Assembly (NCBI GenBank): GCA_017412025.1
Contig: JAFQOY010000081.1
Coordinates: 1-7,629, forward strand
DNA: 7,629 nucleotides
Source of the DNA: Clostridia bacterium
Lineage (GTDB): Bacteria > Bacillota_A > Clostridia > Christensenellales > Aristaeellaceae
Direction of reading: 5' to 3'
The stretch's first letter is position 1; each line of letters starts with the position of its first letter. Below are positions 5,376-7,629 of the stretch, in pieces. The notes below the pieces were generated by a model. The model was not told where the DNA came from. It ran no database searches and saw only the letters and a list, made by a program, of their open reading frames with translations. Both the position numbers and the translations under genes were made by a program.

Positions 5376-6809
5376 TCACAGGCCATAGCGGCGCATATCC
5401 GGCAGCGCCAGCATCTTATAGGTGCACATCATCAAAAAGCGCCGCTTTTCTCCCGAGGGCTTTCCGATCAGTGCGTCGATCTTGCGCATGTGGTATTCCA
5501 TCGTGTTGCGGTGCAGCCCCAGCTGCTGGGCGGCGCGCTTCATATCCCTGAAGTTGAGCAGATACGCATACAGCGACCGCGACAGCGCAGACCGCTTCTG
5601 CGCGTCCTCGTCCATCACGCGGATGACGTCCTCGCACAGGTACGGCGCAAGGGACACGCTGCCTTCCAGCGCCATGAAAAAGAGCGTTGAGGCCATATCC
5701 TGCGCGCGCATGCACATCTGGTCCGCAGCGCACAGCGCCATGCGGCAAAGCCGCGCGCGATGCCCGATGCGCGGCGCGTCAAACGCCTGCGTCGTCACGA
5801 CGGGGCAGCCCTTCTGCCTGCACTGCGGCGCGGCGGCGGCCTCAAACATGTCAAACGCGTCCGGCTCCGTGACCATCAGGATCACATCGTCGTCAAACGC
5901 GCAGGCGCTGTTTTCGGGCGCAAGCGCGCGCAGCAGGCGCAGCAGCTTGATCCTGTCCTCATCCATAATGCCGGCGACGCCCGCGCAGAACATCCGGCAG
6001 GCAAAGCCGGAAGCAGGCGCGCAGCCATCCTCCCCGATCCGCTGCACATGCGCAAAGAGCGCCGCCTCCGCCGTCCGCGCGTCAAAGGGTCCTTCCATTT
6101 CCGCCCCCCTCTCCGCCTGCGGCAGGTTATCCGCCAGCCAGAAGGAAAACAGCAGTTCAAAACAGGTATTCACATTTTCCAGATCGACCGAGAAGATCTC
6201 CTGCACGCGCTTCATCCGGTATGCCAGCGTATTGCGGTGCACGCCCAGCGCCTGCGCCGCCAGCCGCAGATCCAGCCCGCAGCTCAGATAGGCCTGCAGG
6301 CTCGGGGCATACTGCGTGCCCGTCTCCTCATCGACGCGGCGCATGCGCGCAATCGCGCCGTCACAGAAATCCTCCGCCGCATATCCTTCGCGCGCCAGCA
6401 CATCCTGCGCGGCCAGCAGCAGCGCGGCCTCGCCGAACTCATCCATCGGATACAGCGCGCGCCCCGGCGCAAGGCGCAGGCCGGTTTCAAGCGCGATAAG
6501 CGCCTTGCGCATGCAGCCATGCGCGGATGCAGCCAGCGCAAACGGGCCGCTGAGCCCGGCGCACAGGCCATGCCCGGCAAGATGCTCCTCCAGCCTGCCC
6601 AGGAAATCCGCTTCTTCCTGCACATCCAGCAGCAGCGCGGTCATCTCCCCCTGATGATAAATGTGAAACGCATGCAGCGGCTCAAGCGCTTCCATCGCCG
6701 TATCCGGCAGATTCTGCATCACAAGGCAGCACAGCGGCCGCTCTTCCCGGTTTTCAAGCAGAACAAAATCGGGATGCTCCGCGACGTTCCTGCATGCTGT
6801 GCTTTTCAT
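5376..6809 (-). CDS. PucR/CdaR-type transcriptional regulator with two HTH units
   Basis: The 477-residue product contains the PucR-type C-terminal helix-turn-helix twice. The first is at about 171-206 (core LGVHRNTLAYRM at 188-199), the second at about 412-446 (core LGLHRNTMEYHM at 430-441). Both follow a matching lead-in, SLQAYL and SLYAYL. Each HTH comes after a domain of about 150-180 residues of the kind found in this family, so the chain looks like two fused or duplicated sensor-HTH units. Family members sense metabolites (purines, sugar acids and others), but the ligand here is unknown. The ATG at 6807-6809 is chosen because AAAGGAGGGG lies 8 nt upstream. The ATG at 6834-6836 has no such site and falls on the predicted transcription start. 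The gene ends just upstream of the tat promoter in the same direction, with no terminator between, so control of tat or readthrough into it is possible but not shown. Confidence 0.85.
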   Translation of the reverse strand: MKSTACRNVAEHPDFVLLENREERPLCCLVMQNLPDTAMEALEPLHAFHIYHQGEMTALLLDVQEEADFLGRLEEHLAGHGLCAGLSGPFALAASAHGCMRKALIALETGLRLAPGRALYPMDEFGEAALLLAAQDVLAREGYAAEDFCDGAIARMRRVDEETGTQYAPSLQAYLSCGLDLRLAAQALGVHRNTLAYRMKRVQEIFSVDLENVNTCFELLFSFWLADNLPQAERGAEMEGPFDARTAEAALFAHVQRIGEDGCAPASGFACRMFCAGVAGIMDEDRIKLLRLLRALAPENSACAFDDDVILMVTEPDAFDMFEAAAAPQCRQKGCPVVTTQAFDAPRIGHRARLCRMALCAADQMCMRAQDMASTLFFMALEGSVSLAPYLCEDVIRVMDEDAQKRSALSRSLYAYLLNFRDMKRAAQQLGLHRNTMEYHMRKIDALIGKPSGEKRRFLMMCTYKMLALPDMRRYGL

Positions 6810-6815
6810 CCGGCA

Positions 6816-6825
6816 CCCCTCCTTT
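6816..6825 (-). promoter_or_regulatory. Ribosome binding site that decides the PucR-type start
   Basis: AAAGGAGGGG on the minus strand places its GGAGG core 8 nt before the ATG at 6807-6809. It lies downstream of the alternative ATG at 6834-6836, so that upstream ATG cannot use it. Confidence 0.75.
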
Positions 6826-6842
6826 CCGCTTGTCATGGGATT

Positions 6843-6872
6843 ATCATACCATCGTCAGGTTTGCGCTGTCAA
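6843..6872 (-). promoter_or_regulatory. Predicted promoter of the PucR-type gene
   Basis: On the minus strand a consensus TTGACA (6867-6872) and TATGAT (6843-6848) are 18 bp apart, with TGG giving an extended -10. Transcription should begin near 6836, leaving a short leader of about 27 nt that carries the ribosome site. Confidence 0.75.
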
Positions 6873-6959
6873 TGCGCATGCCGTATGTCGCCTCCGCGGT
6901 CAGGGTATCGTCCCTTTCAGGATTTCATTAAATTGTTTCTGTAATTTTGAATTTTAATC

Positions 6960-6988
6960 TTGCTTTTTTTCCTTCTCCATGCTATAAT
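6960..6988 (+). promoter_or_regulatory. Predicted promoter of tRNA-Ala
   Basis: TTGCTT (6960-6965) and a perfect TATAAT (6983-6988) are 17 bp apart, with TGC giving an extended -10. The predicted start near 6995 leaves about 24 nt of 5' leader before the mature tRNA. It diverges from the PucR-type promoter; the 87 bp between them (6873-6959) show no gene. Confidence 0.8.
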
Positions 6989-7018
6989 GTGTAACGTTCT
7001 GAAACAAGTTCATATCTC

Positions 7019-7091
7019 GGGGCATTAGCACAGTTGGTAGCGCGCTACATTCGCATTGTAGAGGTCACCGGTTCGAATCCGGTATGCTCCA
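7019..7091 (+). tRNA. tRNA-Ala, anticodon CGC
   Basis: The 73-nt cloverleaf is complete. The 7-bp acceptor stem (GGGGCAT with ATGCTCC) contains a G3:U70 wobble pair, the classic alanine identity element. The D-arm is GCAC/GCGC with one A-C mismatch. The anticodon stem CTACA/TGTAG carries the loop TTCGCAT with anticodon CGC at 7052-7054, which reads GCG (Ala). The T-arm is ACCGG/CCGGT with loop TTCGAAT. The discriminator base is A73. CCA is not encoded and must be added by the CCA-adding enzyme. Its own promoter and terminator flank it. It sits at the boundary between GC-rich and AT-rich sequence. Confidence 0.97.
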
Positions 7092-7097
7092 CTGATC

Positions 7098-7125
7098 AAG
7101 ACCTTCTCAGCGGAGAAGGTCTTTT
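7098..7125 (+). terminator. Rho-independent terminator after tRNA-Ala
   Basis: AAGACCTTCTC (7098-7108) pairs perfectly over 11 bp with GAGAAGGTCTT (7113-7123) around the tetraloop AGCG, ending in TTTT (7122-7125). It starts 6 nt after the tRNA. Confidence 0.9.
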
Positions 7126-7156
7126 GCATTTATGTACAAAATGAAACGTAAAAAGC

Positions 7157-7186
7157 ATTCTGATTGCACAAAACGATAATCAGAAT
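7157..7186. repeat. Perfect 9-bp inverted repeat in AT-rich spacer
   Basis: ATTCTGATT (7157-7165) and AATCAGAAT (7178-7186) are perfect inverted copies around a 12-nt spacer. On the minus strand the hairpin is followed by GCTTTTT, so it could act as a weak terminator in that direction. It could also be an operator. No further evidence separates these. Confidence 0.4.
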
Positions 7187-7208
7187 AAGAAAATGAATAA
7201 AGCCACTT

Positions 7209-7246
7209 GGAGTATTAGCACAGTAGGTAGCGGCGCATTCGCATTG
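7209..7246 (+). pseudogene. Degenerate copy of the 5' half of tRNA-Ala(CGC)
   Basis: Positions 7209-7232 match the first 24 nt of the tRNA-Ala gene (7019-7042) with three differences. Positions 7237-7246 match the anticodon loop region ATTCGCATTG (7049-7058) exactly, after a small deletion in the anticodon stem. No T-arm or 3' acceptor strand follows, so it cannot fold as a working tRNA. One of the changes turns the G of the G3:U70 pair into A. I see no promoter directly before it. It is probably a decayed tandem duplicate. Confidence 0.7.
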
Positions 7247-7264
7247 CTCGGTGCATGGTGAGCC

Positions 7265-7301
7265 AAAGCGGAGAATTCAGCAATGGATTCTCTGCTTTTT
7301 T
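7265..7301 (+). terminator. Strong rho-independent terminator after the tRNA half-copy
   Basis: A 14-bp stem with two G-U pairs (7265-7278 with 7285-7298) closes a 6-nt loop AGCAAT and ends in a run of six T (7296-7301). It lies 18 nt after the tRNA-like fragment and isolates the downstream gene from readthrough. Confidence 0.9.
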
Positions 7302-7314
7302 ATCCTATGTATGA

Positions 7315-7343
7315 TTGATGATGGGTTTTATTCGTGCTATCAT
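7315..7343 (+). promoter_or_regulatory. Predicted promoter of the HEAT-like gene
   Basis: TTGATG (7315-7320) and TATCAT (7338-7343) are 17 bp apart, with TGC before the -10 giving an extended -10. Transcription should start near 7350, about 29 nt before the ATG at 7379. It begins 13 nt after the preceding terminator. Confidence 0.7.
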
Positions 7344-7378
7344 GTACTCGACAAACTTGAATTTGGGGGTGAGAATAA

Positions 7379-7629
7379 ATGCACGAAGACCTCATTGCTA
7401 ATTTGACATCGAAAGATGATAAATACGCTTGTGCTATTGCCGATAGAATCATATCTGAGAGTCAAGATACCGATGAATGGTATGGATACTTTGATACCTT
7501 TGCTTCACTGCTTAATCATCCTAAATCGTTGGTAAGAAATCGTGCATTACATATTCTTGCCGCCAATGCTCAGTGGGATGATAATAACCGCTTTGATACT
7601 ATTCTATCAGAGTATCTTTCACATATTAC
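7379..7629 (+). CDS. Probable HEAT-repeat protein, 3' end outside window
   Basis: The open frame starts at ATG 7379-7381, preceded by GGGGGTGAG, and runs off the right edge after 83 codons without a stop. The product begins MHEDLIANLTSKDDKYAC and contains LLNHPKSLVRNRALHILAAN, which looks like a HEAT-type helical repeat (paired helices with a conserved Pro, Val and Arg). From memory it resembles small Firmicutes proteins often labelled 'SufBD protein', a label that does not match the SufB/SufD iron-sulfur scaffold; I would not assign that function. HEAT repeats usually serve as protein-binding scaffolds. Codon choice is clearly AT-rich (TTG, ATA, AAT, GAT), unlike the GC-rich genes to its left, which suggests a different origin. 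It has its own promoter and is shielded by a terminator. Confidence 0.75.
   Translation, partial: MHEDLIANLTSKDDKYACAIADRIISESQDTDEWYGYFDTFASLLNHPKSLVRNRALHILAANAQWDDNNRFDTILSEYLSHI

Noticed and set aside
6810..6836. Upstream ATG for the PucR-type gene
   Set aside because: The ribosome site lies downstream of it and the predicted transcription start falls on it.
278..6944. Several plus-strand open frames of about 290-420 codons, for example near 278-1183, 2642-3769, 4419-5690 and 5760-6944
   Set aside because: They lie antisense to well-supported minus-strand genes and have Arg/His- or Ser-rich composition typical of shadow frames in GC-rich DNA; they match no family I recognise.
7209..7246. 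tRNA half-copy as an integrase attachment site
   Set aside because: Classic attachment repeats duplicate the 3' part of a tRNA; here the 5' half is copied and the 3' part is missing.
7209..7281. A second functional tRNA
   Set aside because: There is no T-arm or 3' acceptor strand, and the D-stem and anticodon stem are broken.

Overview
The window reads as a stretch of a Gram-positive, Clostridia-like (Bacillota) chromosome. The reasons are strong AGGAGG-type ribosome binding sites, two TTG starts, sigma-A-type promoters that all carry a TGn extended -10, a tRNA gene without an encoded CCA end, and a RecO, sirtuin and PucR-type regulator of Firmicutes appearance. Positions 1 to about 7090 are visibly GC-rich. 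From about 7092 to the right edge the sequence turns AT-rich, which suggests a recently acquired or differently evolving segment beyond the tRNA. I cannot name a species.

Layout from left to right. Positions 1-208 hold no convincing gene but contain a cluster of palindromes (about 25-145) and a hairpin with a T-run (185-208). Four minus-strand genes follow, read from right to left and probably one transcription unit: a six-segment membrane protein (2705-3547), recO (1924-2667), a Sir2 deacetylase (1135-1857) and a secreted SH3-like protein (215-1054). Their likely promoter (3609-3637) lies on top of the terminator (3617-3657) of the next unit. That unit is a minus-strand twin-arginine translocation operon, tatB-like (4805-5236), tatA (4508-4726) and tatC (3681-4472), driven by a near-consensus promoter at 5306-5334 that is flanked by two copies of a 16-bp inverted repeat. 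Upstream of it is a PucR-type regulator (5376-6809) whose sensor-plus-HTH unit occurs twice in one chain.

A divergent promoter region (6843-6988) separates the regulator from a plus-strand tRNA-Ala(CGC) (7019-7091) with its own terminator. About 190 bp downstream is a decayed copy of the 5' half of this tRNA (7209-7246), followed by a second strong terminator (7265-7301), a new extended -10 promoter (7315-7343) and the start of an AT-rich gene for a probable HEAT-repeat protein that runs off the right edge.

Together the genes cover ordinary housekeeping (recombinational repair, protein deacetylation, export of folded proteins, tRNA supply). The least ordinary signals are the paired operator-like repeats around the tat promoter, the acidic tails on all three Tat proteins, the tandem PucR architecture, the tRNA half-copy at the GC boundary and the in-frame coding-like sequence after the tatB stop. 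I saw no clear new defence or mobile system.
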